Below, one piece after another: positions 25,500 through 38,074 of a stretch of DNA of 64,000 bases; position 1 is the first letter of the stretch, and every line of letters begins with the position of its first letter. This stretch comes from Maratus speciosus (Eukaryota > Arthropoda > Arachnida > Araneae > Salticidae), in contig OZ010791.1 in the NCBI GenBank assembly GCA_963932465.1, positions 153,743,915 to 153,807,914 of the forward strand, in the 5' to 3' direction. A model generated the notes under the pieces. The model had not been told where the DNA came from and did not search any database. It saw nothing but the letters and a program-made list of their open reading frames with translations. The position numbers and the translations under genes were made by a program.

Positions 25500-25650
25500 T
25501 TTTTATATATACATTTCATTTTATTATATTTTTCAATTTTTCCATTTCATTTCATTTTTTATTTTTCATTTTTATATTTCATTATTTTCATTTCTATTAT
25601 TTTTTCATATTTTTCATTTTTTTATTTTTCATTTTTATATATTTCTTTCT
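25500..25650. repeat. ATTTTTCATTT-type simple repeat
   Basis: Degenerate repeats of TTTCATTTTTATATTTCATT inside the LTR element interior. Confidence 0.7.
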
Positions 25651-27788
25651 CAATTTTATAAGCTATAGGGTACCCTTTAAATTTAACTAATTTTATCATT
25701 AAAAATAAATTCCTCAGCAAAATAACAACACTATATTCTCTCAAAGTCCAACAATTGCTATTGTAAGTGAATAATAAATAAATAAATTTGAAATTTAGCT
25801 ATAGCATCAAATAAATATTATAAAATAAATGGATTTTAACCGAAATTTCCTAAACCGCAGAACAAGACTGGAAGGCGGAGGAATGCCATATTCCTTTGTG
25901 TCACGACCCTTAACTAAATGCCAGCGAGAATTACGAGATTCTACTGCTCTGGATTGAAACGCAAAACGAAACAATCATGGCAAGAAAAAATTCGATAAAA
26001 TAGGAATTAAATATTTAAGTTATTGCGTCCAGAAATTGCGACTGAACTCTCTAAACTGTCCGAGACCCAGAAATCTGGTGGCGCTCAAAAGTACAAGGAC
26101 AGGGTTAACTTGACTTCATAACAGAAAAAAGAGCCTCGAATTTCCAAATGAAATGTAGTCTGTTGCCACAAAACACTGGATTTTTTGGTTTAATATGCAC
26201 TGGCTAATCCACAAAACCGTTGTGTACAAACAGAACTACCAAAAAAGTATTATATAAAAACCGGTGGTTAAAACTGAATATGCTATAGCTTGAAAAAATA
26301 AATGAATTTTTAGGGGTAACATTAAAATGACCTGAGAGAATTGCAGCTATTGTAAGTCTTGTTTGATAAATATTAATAAAATCTGGAAAATAGTATAATT
26401 TTGATATATTTATATCTATATCTTTTTTAAATTATTTCATTTGTAAACAAATTTAAGGTTGTATGACAAGAGATATATAAGTATATTCAGAAATTTAAAT
26501 GATTAAAATGGACATATAAGTAAAAAATTCATAAATGTCAAATGACCATAATTTATAAATTAATGTAAAATGAAAATTAATAGTTGAGTATATATAAAAA
26601 AAAATTGTAGCAACATGATACTGATATCCAAAATAAAATACAATATATTAAAAATTTAAGTTGGTGTAGTTTGTAGCTATGGTAAATTTTAAATGATAAA
26701 ATTGTGACATATCAAGAATGCTGAATGGTAAAAACAAATAGATCCCAGTGTACTATTACGTACTAGCACACTGCCTGTTTTGGCCCGCAAAACATAGACT
26801 ACTCATTTATAAACTCAAACCTAATTGATCACAATTTATCAATAAAATGTAAAAAGAAAGTAAAATGCAATTTAACTTTATATATATATTAAGTAATTTT
26901 TTAAACAATGTAAAAAATTCATAACATGTACTAAAATTTTGTAAATAAAACAAAAATAAATAAATTTTCTGGTATGTAAGTAATTTTCCTGATATGGAAA
27001 ACCATCTAGAAAATAAAATATAAATTATTGCACTAGGATAGAAAAATTAGATTTAAATAATTTCTATATAATTGAAAAATTTATTTTCAGAATAAAATTG
27101 AATATTATTTGTATAAAAATGTTTATTTGAAATTTTATTTTATCCTAATAGAGAGCCATAATACTTCTAAACCTATGTCAATGACAATCAAACCTGAAAA
27201 TTTTATGTTAAAAATTCCTATATTGCACAAACTTGGGAGTAAAAAAAAGACATCAGATGAATTGTGGTTTATTCAAATCAATGCAATTGTTAAAATGTCT
27301 GGATCAGGGACAAAATAACAAAATGGAGGTAAAGATTGATCAGGTCTCCACAACCATACACCGATTTAAGAAATCACAGAAAAAAATTTAATTTTTTGGA
27401 ATATTGACCTTGTAATCAATTAATAACATCGTACATCATTATTTCAAAATCATCCTTGTATATTTAAAAATATGTAGTAACAGAAAAAAAATTATTTGCA
27501 AAATAAACCTTTTATAGTCTGATATTTATTTTTAAAAAATTGAACTTCAGACATGTTTTAACTCAATATGTATGTAATAATTTCAAAATAAAAATATATA
27601 TAGTAAACAATAACAAATGTATATATAGCAACAAATAAGTATTTTTCCTGAAGAAGTCCCGGAGAATGCATGAAAAATTTATATATTCAAATCATATTTC
27701 CGAAATTATCTATTGAATTTTAATAAATAAACAATACTGAAAGAAATAACCCAGAAAGAGTCCCATTAAAAAATATAGAAGTTCGAAA

Positions 27789-27805
27789 GTTTGTCAAAGG
27801 CACCA
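27789..27805 (-). promoter_or_regulatory. Putative primer binding site of the 22.6-kb element
   Basis: On the minus strand, four bases (TTAA) after the LTR end, TGGTGCCTTTGACAAAC begins. TGGTGCC complements a tRNA 3' end GGCACCA. Confidence 0.65.
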
Positions 27806-27809
27806 TTAA

Positions 27810-29472
27810 TGTTAGGTAGAAAAAAAAATAAATAGAAAGAAGAATTTGAAATTTAAATTAATAAAAATATTATGTGATTTTAATATGAATAAGAAAGGAG
27901 AAGAAAGTTTACTTATTAATAATTATGGCCAGTGAACTTTAGTGGTTAGTAAACATTGGATGTGAAGGAAGTAAATAAATATAATCTGAGGAATCTTCAT
28001 GGAAAAATAATAACAAAAGAAAGCTCACCTGAACTGAGATTGCTTTATCTTGCCTGAAAATCGCGATATTGAGCATATTTTAAAATTATGCCAAATATTA
28101 AATTTTTACTTTCAAAAGTATGTAATTAATTATTCTATAATATTCCATTGTATAAAATCAATTTGGCACTTAGCAATAAAATTATTAGACACGTAAATAA
28201 CACATATATACTCAATAAAACGAAATATTTTTATTTAAATGATAATGCAATTAAATGGGGAAAGGGGAGGGAGAAAGTGCACTTACTCAAAAGGAATGAT
28301 CCAACATTTCATGACACTTACATTTTCAACATACATCAAAGAAGTTATTAATAATCGTCAATAATAAAACCTAAAATCATTCTTCTACATTGTACCGAAA
28401 GAAATATTAACATCATCTGTAATCGTAACTTATTGTAATTGTCACCAAAGTTTATATCTCAGATATGAAGAAAAGTTCAATCGTTCTTTAAAGCACTATA
28501 TTTATCCTGTATTTAATGGTGAAAACACAAGGCGTGGAAATTCCATTCAAAGAGTTTCTCAATTAGAAAAGTTGGATGAAGATAGTCTACTAACTTCATG
28601 AAAATAACGAAATGTACTTTACCGCTCCAACGGATATTTTCGTTCCAACGGAAATTGTGGGAGCCGATGAAGAAAAGAATTTCATTTCAACATTAAATCT
28701 CAAGATAGAGATTGCTGAATCGTATCGAATCTTGGTAATTCAAAAACAAATGTCAATTGAGAGTACATTAATTTCCAAGGCACTTCATTTTCTATAAGAA
28801 TGAAAGTAAACATCCATTTCTGCTCCACCTTGAATGAATTTCTTAACTCAGTAAATCGTTTTGATGCATCTTGAGATATTTAGTGAACAAATATTAAAAG
28901 GCAGACGATATCACTATCTCCATCAATGGTTTATAACATGATTATTAAAATTTAGCAGAAGATAAAGAGATTATTATTGATCCAACGGACAAAAATGTAA
29001 AGTTTACGGAGCAACTCCATGCCCTTCTTGGCACGTTGCCGTCCGAAACTCAAGAGAGTGAAGTGATGCTACGAACGAACGGCATTCGGCGGGAAAGATG
29101 CTGATTGGCTGATTTAAAATCGACGATGCCACACAGAGTAATAGAAGTAGAAGTGTTTGAATAAAATATCGTTAAGTGATAAATTCGAATTTTAGATTTG
29201 AAAATTATTATAAAAATATTCTATTACGGTAGAAAGTATTAATTTTAAGATTTATTATATTATTATTGATAATTTTTGACGATCTTTTATGGCGATTAAA
29301 TTAAAATTGTTTTTAAGTGAAATTTAACTGAAAAACGAACTTAACGAAAATTAATGAATATTAAAAGGTAGAATTTAAATTTTGAAAGTAAAGAAGTTTT
29401 TTAATTTAATTTAAATATTTTAAAATAGCTTTTTAAATTAATTTTAATTGGAAAGGATGTTATTATATAACA
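27810..29472 (-). repeat. LTR of the 22.6-kb element (5' LTR in element sense)
   Basis: 1,663 bp. Its first 83 bp differ from the corresponding 114 bp of the other LTR by several indels and substitutions, while the remaining 1.58 kb looks identical. Confidence 0.88.
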
Positions 29473-30120
29473 AGTATTATTTACAGAAACATTCAATATC
29501 AAAACTATGCACATATTTCTAAAGAAAGGGCATCCTTCGAAACTACATTTTTAGTTAGACTTTGATTGGTTGAATCGTGTGTCTCAGCTCCTATTGGAAA
29601 GTTCTAGAAAATTCCTTCAGATTCTGAAAATTTTTTCACGAAATATTGCCAAATTTGGTGATATTCCTTCATTTGGCAGCAAGCATGAGTTTTGGTATTG
29701 GTAATCTTGAAAGTCAACTTTTCTGCCAATATTTCGCTAAATTTGTCAAAATGTAGCCAACTTTGTGACTTCATTTACTGTCAACTGCTCAACAACTTAA
29801 TAACTGTTTCAACCTTCATTCCCATTGAAATGCATTGAACCACAGTGACCCCAAAATGACTTACTAATAGAATTTTCTTGAACATGTGACCCAAGTGGGT
29901 CTTCTCACCCAAAATGGTAGGGATACAAAATTTAGTTAAAATCGTTAGAGCTGTTTTTCAGATAAAATTTGCATATAATACACACACACATAGACACAAG
30001 ATTTGCATGTATTAAAACATATGATATGGGGGAAAAAGCTTCGATCAAAATTGCCTTTACTCATTATTTTATGGAAAATATTTTGATAATAAAATAGTAA
30101 ACAACTTAAACCAAACATAC

Positions 30121-30333
30121 CTCAGCCCACTGATAAAATAATTTACCAGAAGCCTTTTGAAGAGCATCTGTTCTTCTTAAATCAGAATGGCTTATTCTAT
30201 TAGCATGCGGATTAGAGGATCGAACAATTGGAAGATTTGTTCTCATCCAAGTGGGCCAACAACCTTTATTGCAGCGATGAACGAAATGTGCACATTCTAA
30301 ATAGAGTGCAGCTCTTGCAACAACAGGAGCTTT
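30121..30333 (-). CDS. unc80: UNC80 homologue, exon H
   Basis: The 213 nt encode exactly 71 codons, phase 0 at both ends, between an ATTATAG acceptor and a GAG|GTATGT donor. The peptide begins APVVARAALYLECAHFVHRC followed by NKGCWPTWM. This closely matches the family motif EAPVVARAALFLECA-FVHRCN-GNWPEWM. It ends ASGKLFYQWAE, matching AAKLFYQWGD. This is the exon that makes the UNC80 assignment most secure. Its donor is 0.65 kb from the end of the full-length LTR element (22,603-29,472), which fills most of the next intron. Confidence 0.95.
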
Positions 30334-31653
30334 CTATAATATAAAGTTTACAAAATAATTATAAAATTCAAATATAAATAAACGAATTTTACAAAATAAA
30401 CATTTTTTTCTCATGTAAATTCCTGATCTTTGATCATTAGATCAAACTAGATGCTAGAAATTATTTCACAATTTCTGTTTAAATCTTCCACATCAGTAAT
30501 ATTTAGATATAAACAACAATGTGGATTATTTTTTATTTAAGCTTACTTTTTTATTTATGTATTTTACAGCCATGTTAAAAAGTGAAATTATTAAGAAAAT
30601 GGGATGTGGATCTTCCACAAAGCAAAAAAATCTATATTGATTAAATTAAAACAAAAAATTATATTTGAATCCTAAATTAATATATGATTTATTTTGAATT
30701 GTTCAACAAAACAATAAGGTGCAACAGAAATAAAAACATTATATTAAAAATAGATAAACATACTATATTATAACTGAACATCTATCATCATGAATCACAT
30801 CATTACTGTAGAAGTTGATTTAATAACACATCTGATTTCAAGAAGCAATGACAATATAATTCTTTTCTCAATGGCAGTATAATTTCTTTCTAGGAGATTT
30901 GATTTATAATTTTGATTATTTGATTAATTTAATTTTTCTAACAATCAGCTTTATTTATTAAACAGCTACAATATAATGTTTTTTACTGGTGCATTTTGTT
31001 GGCCATTTATTTGTAAAAGGCCTATAGAGAAAATCTGAAAATGCTGGGTCATTTTTTAATGACCCACCATGTCCTGAGGAAGCAAAGAAATGCTTTTGAG
31101 TGAATAATATGAATTCATATCAAAACAAGGTTATAATCTGATTCAATTTGTAGCTTGGTGATTCTATGCTTCATTAAACATAGTAATAATTCCAACCAAC
31201 CAAAGTGAAGTAACCTCGCTGTTTACAATTTTTTCTACCTGCTGCAGATATGTTATTTTTCTATTCACTAATATAAATCATAAGGAAAGGAATATAACAT
31301 AGATCGAGTTGATGTAAGAATGATCCCAATACTTTAGAAAGAAAATATTATATTTTGGCATTCAAAATAATAATAATAATAATAATAAACACAAAATATC
31401 TATATTTAACTTATAAAATTTACTTTCAAATATCACAAAAAATTATGAATAATAATAAAAAAATTCTAGCAAAAGTTCAAAAAGTAAAATTCATATGAAG
31501 CCAATAATAAATTCTACATATACTGTATATAAAATACCACACACTTTTAAATACTACAGTAAAACAGGGCGGAGAATAACACAGAGCCCGTGGCACCATG
31601 GCACCCTTAGGACGTTTTCTTGTCAACCTCTCGAATGTTTCCTGTTACTACCT

Positions 31654-31692
<39 letters not shown>

Positions 31693-32993
31693 TGAAAACC
31701 GATTTTAAAGGAAGCTTTCTATCCCATTTTAAAGGAAGATTTCTTTAAAATCAATAATATTTGTATGTTTTATTATTATTGTTACAGTTGCAAACAAAGT
31801 TTCTGTCTATTTCCTTTATAAGAACATTAGAGATCAAAGTCAAAATAGCAAAAAAATATAATTCTAAATTTACTATGATTTATGTTTTTTCTGCAAATTA
31901 TTTTTACATGGAGATCCTGAATTACAAAGACCATATGGCTATCACTGTGAGACGAATATGTATGTACTGATTTGTGTCTCAGTCTGTCATCACTACTACT
32001 ATGAGATAATACTGTTTCATGTTTGTTTCCAATTATGCAAATAATGGTGCCCTTCATTGTTCGCCACCAACTAAGGCATGCCACTGCTTACTGAAAGGAT
32101 GGACAGACCTTCAGTAAAATACCTTTATTATGTTTCTCTTCTACACATTGATATTAATTATACATTGATTTTTCGTATTCTCAAAACGTTAATATGCATA
32201 ACAATGTTAGAATGCATCTTTATTGCAATAGATTTCAATCGTATTTCTTTTATATATTGCTGTTAAAATGCCAAGTGTGTTTGCATGAGAAAAGTTATTA
32301 GTTATTTCATTACCTAAAAACTATATAACAGTTCATGTTGCTGTTCTGACAATCACCAATGCTGTTAAAATCATAAAATTTGCTGGTACAGAAATGTACA
32401 TCAGCTGCATGATATAGTGTCAAATAACATTGGTGTATAGTTTGCCAAAGGTGACACTTAATACCAAACAATTTTACTCATCAAACAGAAAATAAAATGG
32501 TTTACATTACTGTATGGACTGATTTGATTGGAATTTGAATTGTAAGGAATACACTGATTTTAATACAGATTTACGTATACTAAAAGTTACTTGTCTACAT
32601 AAATTACTTGTGCCTAGAGAAGAAGAAAATGGAAGCTGAAGCAAGGGTAACTTTCAAGCATTTGTCTCACTTCCAAACTTTAATGAAGCTTGTTAAATGC
32701 ATGGATGTATTTTAAAACTAATTTATCAAACAAAATACAAAACAAAAAAATGTCAACATTTAGATTCTATGTAAAAGGCATCATCAACTGCCGCCATTCA
32801 GTACATTTTGAACTGTTTCTTTTTACATGTATTTTTCTATTATCCCCTTCAATGATGCACAAAAGATGCTTTACTGAATTTATCATCACTCTGATTTTAA
32901 TCTTTAAGAAAATTAACTTAGAAGCCTCATAGGTTCATTTCACAGAGAAAGAATTTTTTTTTTTAATGAAATCCTTTAGAAATTCTTACTTAC
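30334..32993 (-). other. unc80 intron between exons G and H
   Basis: A 2.7-kb intron. It contains an (AAT)n run at 31,366-31,388 and a poly-T tract of about 35 at 31,657-31,691, preceded by a short GC-richer stretch at 31,565-31,625 with a CGTGGCACCATGGCAC near-palindrome. I recognise no further element. Short open frames here have no family resemblance. Confidence 0.7.
31657..31691. repeat. Poly-T tract, about 35 nt
   Basis: Uninterrupted T run; it could be the tail of a minus-strand retroposed sequence, but no adjoining element was identified. Confidence 0.9.
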
Positions 32994-33184
32994 TAAATCA
33001 AGAGCTGCAGCTAGAAGAGGTGGGTCTGGAATGGTTCCTGGTAAACAAGCTTCCATTTGAAATGACAATCTCAACATTCCATCTTTTACAGCAGTGATAT
33101 TGACAAGCTTACTCTCTTTAGCAACCAAAAATTCACCGTCTCGCAGGCCATGGTCGAAATCACATGAATTTTTCCTGCTGATAT
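32994..33184 (-). CDS. unc80: UNC80 homologue, exon G
   Basis: The acceptor is CTTTTACAG and the donor TTTA|GTAAGT. Two bases complete an Asn codon, then 63 codons end in phase 0. The second half carries NITAVKDGMLRLSFQMEAC and then LPGTIPDPPLLAAALDL. This is a diagnostic UNC80 block: vertebrates have GAIRQGM-RF-FLL-CCEPGTIPD-S-LAAALDL. Joining to exon H gives AALDL-KAPVVARAALYLEC, reproducing the family sequence across the splice junction. A second possible GTAAG lies four bases downstream (GTAAGTAAG), but the first keeps the frame to exon H. Confidence 0.94.
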
Positions 33185-35938
33185 CTGTAAAAGAGAGAGT
33201 TTAGATTTTATAAGTCTTTTTGCAACTTAAATTGATTACAGGAAGAAAACATAAATCAAGAAGCAAAACAGTGAATGGATAAATAAGTACAAGAAGACGA
33301 AGAAATGCAGGATAAAGGTGAAAATAATAAGAAAAATATAAATAATTAAAAATCTGAGAGAAGTAAAAAAAAAAAAAATCTGAAACTTAAGAAATGTAAA
33401 ATAACAAACTGAATTAAAAAATATATATATTTGTAATCACTCTGCAAAATAAAGTGCTGGAAATGATCAGTAGCTGTAGCAGATGACTAAGTGGACCTAT
33501 ATAACATTTATGTTTGTTTGTATAAGAATAGCAAGTATATTCATGGAAATATAAACGTTTCTTTAAAAAGTTTTAAAAATTTCTGCAGGTTTTTTTTTTG
33601 TTGTTGTTGTTGTTGTTTATAACATGCAGGAGTTTCAACCAAATTTAATGCCATTTTCCGAAAACTTGACAACAGAAATATACTGCAATTAGAATATAGA
33701 TATATTAAGTATTTGATGAAATAGGAACATTTGAATGAAATAATTTTAAACTTTGCATGCACAAACATTTTTTCCCCCTTATAATTTAGTTGTGATCTAA
33801 TCTTAAAAGGTCAGTCGAATATCCTGAAAATTCAGAAAGATATTGGCGATATAATGAGCTGAATTTCAGTTGTTTTTTCTAAAAGTAACTGGATGATAAG
33901 GGATTTTCAACAAATTGTCCTTTTTTATTAACAAACTTTCAACAAAGAAGTGTATATATTCAACATGCGTCCATGCACAGATTTTGAATGGATGCTTTGA
34001 TTTTGTTAATTCTTCTTTTGTTGGAATGAGCTCGTTCTGATGGGTCTTCCGAACAAAACTAAAAAATCAATAAAAAATGACAAAAAAAAAAAAAAAAAAA
34101 AAGAAAGAAAAAAATGACAATTTGTGAAAAATCTCTTAACCCCCCCCCCCCTCTTACCCAGCTACTTTTAGAATGCAACTGAAATTTAGCCCTCTATATC
34201 ACAGATGTCTTTCTGAATTTTTACAATATGCAACTGGCCTTTTTTATATGAGTTGCCCCATATAGTTTACTAACTTATGAACAAAAAAATTTGCTATCTT
34301 TCATAAACACACAGTTAAAAGATATTTAGTAATTTTTACTTTTCTATATGTAATAAAATATATATATATATATATATTTCTATTACTTTGCAGGTAACAT
34401 ATGAACGTAAAGTATATCTAATGGAAATTAGAACTCATAATAGCTGTATCCAAGAAAAAGTAGTTCTGTTTTCAAGGTATGCAAGGTCAAAACGTTTGAC
34501 ATTAAAATTTAAAAAATATCTGCATATAATATATCACATGAAAGCCTATATCAAGCATGTTCCAATCATATCAAAATTAAGGCTCTCTGCCAATTAGAGA
34601 ATAAATGATGACTAAATTTGGAGTGCATGAAATGCAAAAATTGAAGCTTTTCATCCATTTTTGAAGCTATTTATCCCAAACAACAAGGAAGATAGGGACA
34701 TCATTAGATATATATTCATTTTTTATGAACATAGAAACATAGCCTAATATCAGAAAATTATGAGGAGGTGAAGTGGAAATGACTCTTTTTTGTGTGTGTG
34801 TATTGATTTGACACGGAATGACCCTTTATATTCCATATTCTACAGATAGAATGTTTTAATGCACCTCAGAAAGGCATATTAATTTCATAATGTTTGAAAT
34901 AGTGTAACATTGTTAAAATAAAGTGCAAATGATTATTCCCCTCAGCCCATAATGCATCGAAATTCTTTTGAATGTTCCTGTAAATAAACTATAAATGTTA
35001 CACACTCCATTTATAATAACGAACATACCATAATAAACCTCAATGACATATACCAATTATATACAGCAATCTGAGTATATTTACGAGAGTTAAAGCATGG
35101 ACAAACAGACAATCTGAAGTCATAAACACTTTTCAACTATAATGGAAAGTGAAAACCTATGAAATCTTATTTAATTTCATACACATGTACTTACAATATT
35201 TAACCAAGGATAATAAAATTTCTAAAAAGAAAATTTTCTGGTTCAGTAAACAATTAGGGCAAGTTATAGATTACAAGGTATAATACAAAATCCTAAACAA
35301 ATAGTTTAATATGAACAATGATTGAGGATAGAATTTAAAAATTATAAAAATAAATAAATTATTTTATTAATAAGTATAAGTGAGTAATTAGTTTATTTTA
35401 AGCAATAACAATCTAAATTTGTTCAAAGTAAGGATAAAAAATATATAAAAACAAAGATTAATTGTGACATGTAATCCCTAGTACAGCTGGAAGCAATCTG
35501 TAAGGGCTAGTGGCCTATTGTATTTCTAAAAATCAGAAAACATACTTAAAATGATTTATATTATTTATAAAAAAGGTTCTGTAATTTGTTAAAAGCTCGT
35601 GTTCCCAGAAGGAAAAATTAATTTTAAAAATCATGTATTCAGAAAGCTTTCTTCTTATTTTATTGATTGATATATCTAAACTAAAGCATAACAATGGAAA
35701 ATATAGAAAAAATATAATTTGAAATTTCTTTTGATTTGAATTCAGTCGGCAAAAGTTTAAGAAACATATTTTGGGGTAGTTTGAGTTAAAGTGATGATAG
35801 ATATTGATAAAAAGGAAAACAAGCTTGGTTTATTTTTAAATTCCATAGTAAAACACTAAACATATACACACATCACATTTGCAAAATAAATATTCCCCAT
35901 ACTTTCCCTCTTCCAACAAAAAAAGCAGGATTACTTAC
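33185..35938 (-). other. unc80 intron between exons F and G
   Basis: A 2.75-kb intron containing a MITE with long inverted repeats (33,807-34,242), a (GTT)n run near 33,598-33,617 and a (TA)n run near 34,358-34,378. The remainder (34,400-35,930) is AT-rich and I see nothing specific in it. Confidence 0.7.
33807..34242. mobile_element. MITE with about 85-bp inverted repeats
   Basis: The left arm, AAGGTCAGTCGAATATCCTG through CAGAAAGATATTGGCGATAT to AAAAGTAACTGG (33,807-33,900), is matched by the inverted right arm ending GCAACTGGCCTT (about 34,155-34,242). Poly-A and poly-C runs (34,081-34,150) lie in the middle. Confidence 0.75.
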
Positions 35939-36211
35939 TGAGAGGTTCTTCAAAACTTCCATGCTTGTTCTTGCTGCGACCAAAGCCAATTTTGTTCAAA
36001 TGATCCTCCATCCGCTTTTTGGCCTTTGAAAGGGTCACGGTGACATGACTAGATTTCTGTGATAATTTAGGAGTAGAACCAACTATGCTAGAACCTCTTG
36101 ATAATTTTTCTGGAAGAGAATAACCTTCAAGCAAAGATGGGAAATTTCCCTCATCTTCACTGAAACAAGAATCACTTTGTTTTATCTTGTCTCCTCTTTT
36201 AATCCAATTGG
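35939..36211 (-). CDS. unc80: UNC80 homologue, exon F
   Basis: This is the largest exon seen: 273 nt, two bases completing an Ala codon, 90 codons, and one base over. It opens with NWIKRGDKIKQSDS and continues through a Ser-rich region (SLPEKLSRGSSIVGSTP, KLSQKSSHVTVTLSKAKKR). It ends with MEDHLNKIGFGRSKNKHG, similar to the family segment preceding the conserved helical block of exon G. The acceptor is preceded by an uninterrupted run of about 18 T then CTCTCTCAG, an extreme polypyrimidine tract. The donor is TCA|GTAAGTAA. The open frame extends past the acceptor into the intron, but that extension is T-rich translation and is not part of the exon. Confidence 0.88.
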
Positions 36212-37959
36212 CTGAGAGAGAAAAAAAAAAAAAAAAAACAACATAATAATTAGTGAAGAAATTTTTAAGCACTGGAGAAGTGACATCTAGTAACTGTTCA
36301 CTTAAACATAATTGCAGGAACCACACATAATTGAGAAATTTAATGCATTAATATTTTAATCAAAAGCTAAAGAGATAAAGATTTCAATGATGGAACGGTA
36401 TGATCATCACTTTGGAGCCACAAAATAACCCATTTTTGAGCCAAAAAGAGCTATATTAAAGCTGAAACAAGCAACAAAACTTTTTTTTTTTTTAAAGCAA
36501 CAAAATAGCTTTTGAAAAAAAATAAGTGAGAGTGAGAAATAGTGAAAGGAAAGATGGAGAGAGTAGTATTTTAGCAGAGAAACAAGTTAAAAGATATTTA
36601 GTAGATGACATTACATTCATTTATCTATTTCTATTATAGAATATTAATATGCCATGTATATTTTGGAGGGCACAGTTGGACATAATTTTATTGAAAAATG
36701 ATTGTTCTGCTACATTTTCGTATTGCTGAGTTTGGCACAATTGATACTGCTGTTCCTAACTGAGGTTTTTTACGCTAATTGTGCAGAAAAATTTTAATAC
36801 TCTCAGGATATAAACACTTTACACAATAGCCAAAATGTAAAAGTATTGAGAATTGCAGAAGTATTTTATTTATAACATTTACTGATATCTCACTACAGAT
36901 AGTATTCCATAACAATATTTAATTTAAAAAGAAACTCACTCTCAGGATGAAATCATTCAATAAATCAACCAAAATATACAAAAGAATCGAAAATTGCAAA
37001 AGTATTATAAATATCATATTTATTCATATCACATTACAAATGGAAGAACACAGCAAAATTTACCATTAAAAGGAAAATCAAAATTAATTAAACAAAAAAG
37101 CTGGAGAACATAAATTTAAAGAAATTAGAAAAAAAGTGAACATTTTAAAGTGAAGCATTTACTAAGTGTTACCATTGTTCATTCTTTAAAAGACTCTGAT
37201 TTTTTAAGTTTGTTCACATTTTATACAGATGTGTAATGTTAAAAAAGAGTATTTGAAGAACAGAAATATTTGTTTTAGAAACAAAAATAAAAACAGACAG
37301 AATAGATTATATCTACAAAATACTTTTCAGTAAATATCATGGATCCATTTCACTTTTAATAATGAATTACTATTTTAAAATATTGTAATATTTGGAGCTG
37401 GGTATAAAAATAATAAATAAATTCAAAACATTAAAAAATTAAACAGAATAAAAAAGGAAATGGTCGTTAATTTGAAATGTATAGCGCAGAACTGAAGTTT
37501 TTTTCTTCTCTAATCGATTTTTAACTAAATCTGGTAAAAAAAAAAAACTCATAAGAAAATACAATAGATGCAGCCTATTGGAATAATAATTTTGCCAAGA
37601 TATGTAATTAAGCGAGATATTGCATCAACTTTTTACCACAGTTCTTAATAACAATTAAAATATTGTAATATAAAATACTTTTTCTGGAAGTTTTATCCAC
37701 AGGGCCCAAATTGGCTCTCTGTGCATCTGACCAAAGCTTTGATTTTTATATTAAAAAAATGTAATTCATCAACAACACAGAATGTTTTTCTAATTATACG
37801 AATTTCATCTAATTAAAAAATGTTTTAGGTCTACATACCTCGATTTATTTCTTACAATGATTTTTGTAAATGATCTCATCTGTTTTACTGCACTTTTCTT
37901 AGAGAGCATTCAAACACTTCTATGGTTTCAAGATAAAATTTTCTATTAGGCAGATCCTA

Positions 37960-38074
37960 CACTGAACAGACAAGCTGACAAAAACGTCAGACGCGTGACA
38001 AATTGTAGCGTTCAAACCAGTTTCTCCTTTGTTATCAGGGTGAAATGTCTCGACTTACGCTTTTCTGTTCAGTG
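37960..38074. mobile_element. Short inverted-repeat element, 115 bp
   Basis: The ends CACTGAACAGACAAGC and inverted CACTGAACAGAAAAGC enclose a GC-richer core that contains a small CTGACAAAAACGTCAG palindrome. No clear target duplication. Confidence 0.55.

Larger units (their letters stand above)
22603..29472 (-). mobile_element. Complete LTR retrotransposon, non-coding interior (LARD-like)
   Basis: Two direct repeats of 1,694 and 1,663 bp begin TGTTAGGTAG and end ATATAACA. AGTAT flanks the whole unit at 22,598-22,602 and 29,473-29,477, whereas the inner flanks differ, so the pair forms one element. The 3.5-kb interior (24,297-27,809) has many stops in all frames and no recognisable gag or pol. 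Reading the minus strand, TGGTGCCTTTGACAAAC follows the LTR at 27,810 and AGGGGTAAGGTAAA precedes the LTR at 24,296. The orientation is therefore the same as unc80. Confidence 0.88.
19002..30120 (-). other. unc80 intron between exons H and I
   Basis: An 11.1-kb intron (donor GTATGT, acceptor TATGTAG). About 6.9 kb of it is a single LTR retrotransposon in the same orientation as the gene. The rest contains a Tigger-like relic, a TTAA micro-MITE, a (TGTA)n/(TA)n microsatellite at 20,983-21,042, and AT-rich sequence. 29,700-30,000 looks like the 3' part of a dispersed element: it ends in a (CA)n-type ATACACACACACATAGACAC tail. Confidence 0.75.

Noticed and set aside
22972..28797. Identical pairs of small open frames at 22,972/28,148 and 23,436/28,612
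   Set aside because: They are duplicated because they lie in the two LTRs, and they run antisense to the element; no protein family or codon pattern supports them.
22603..29472. Segmental duplication as the explanation for the two 1.7-kb repeats
   Set aside because: The outer flanks share AGTAT while the inner flanks differ, the ends are TG...CA, and a third copy with its own GTTTT duplication exists elsewhere; this is an LTR pair.
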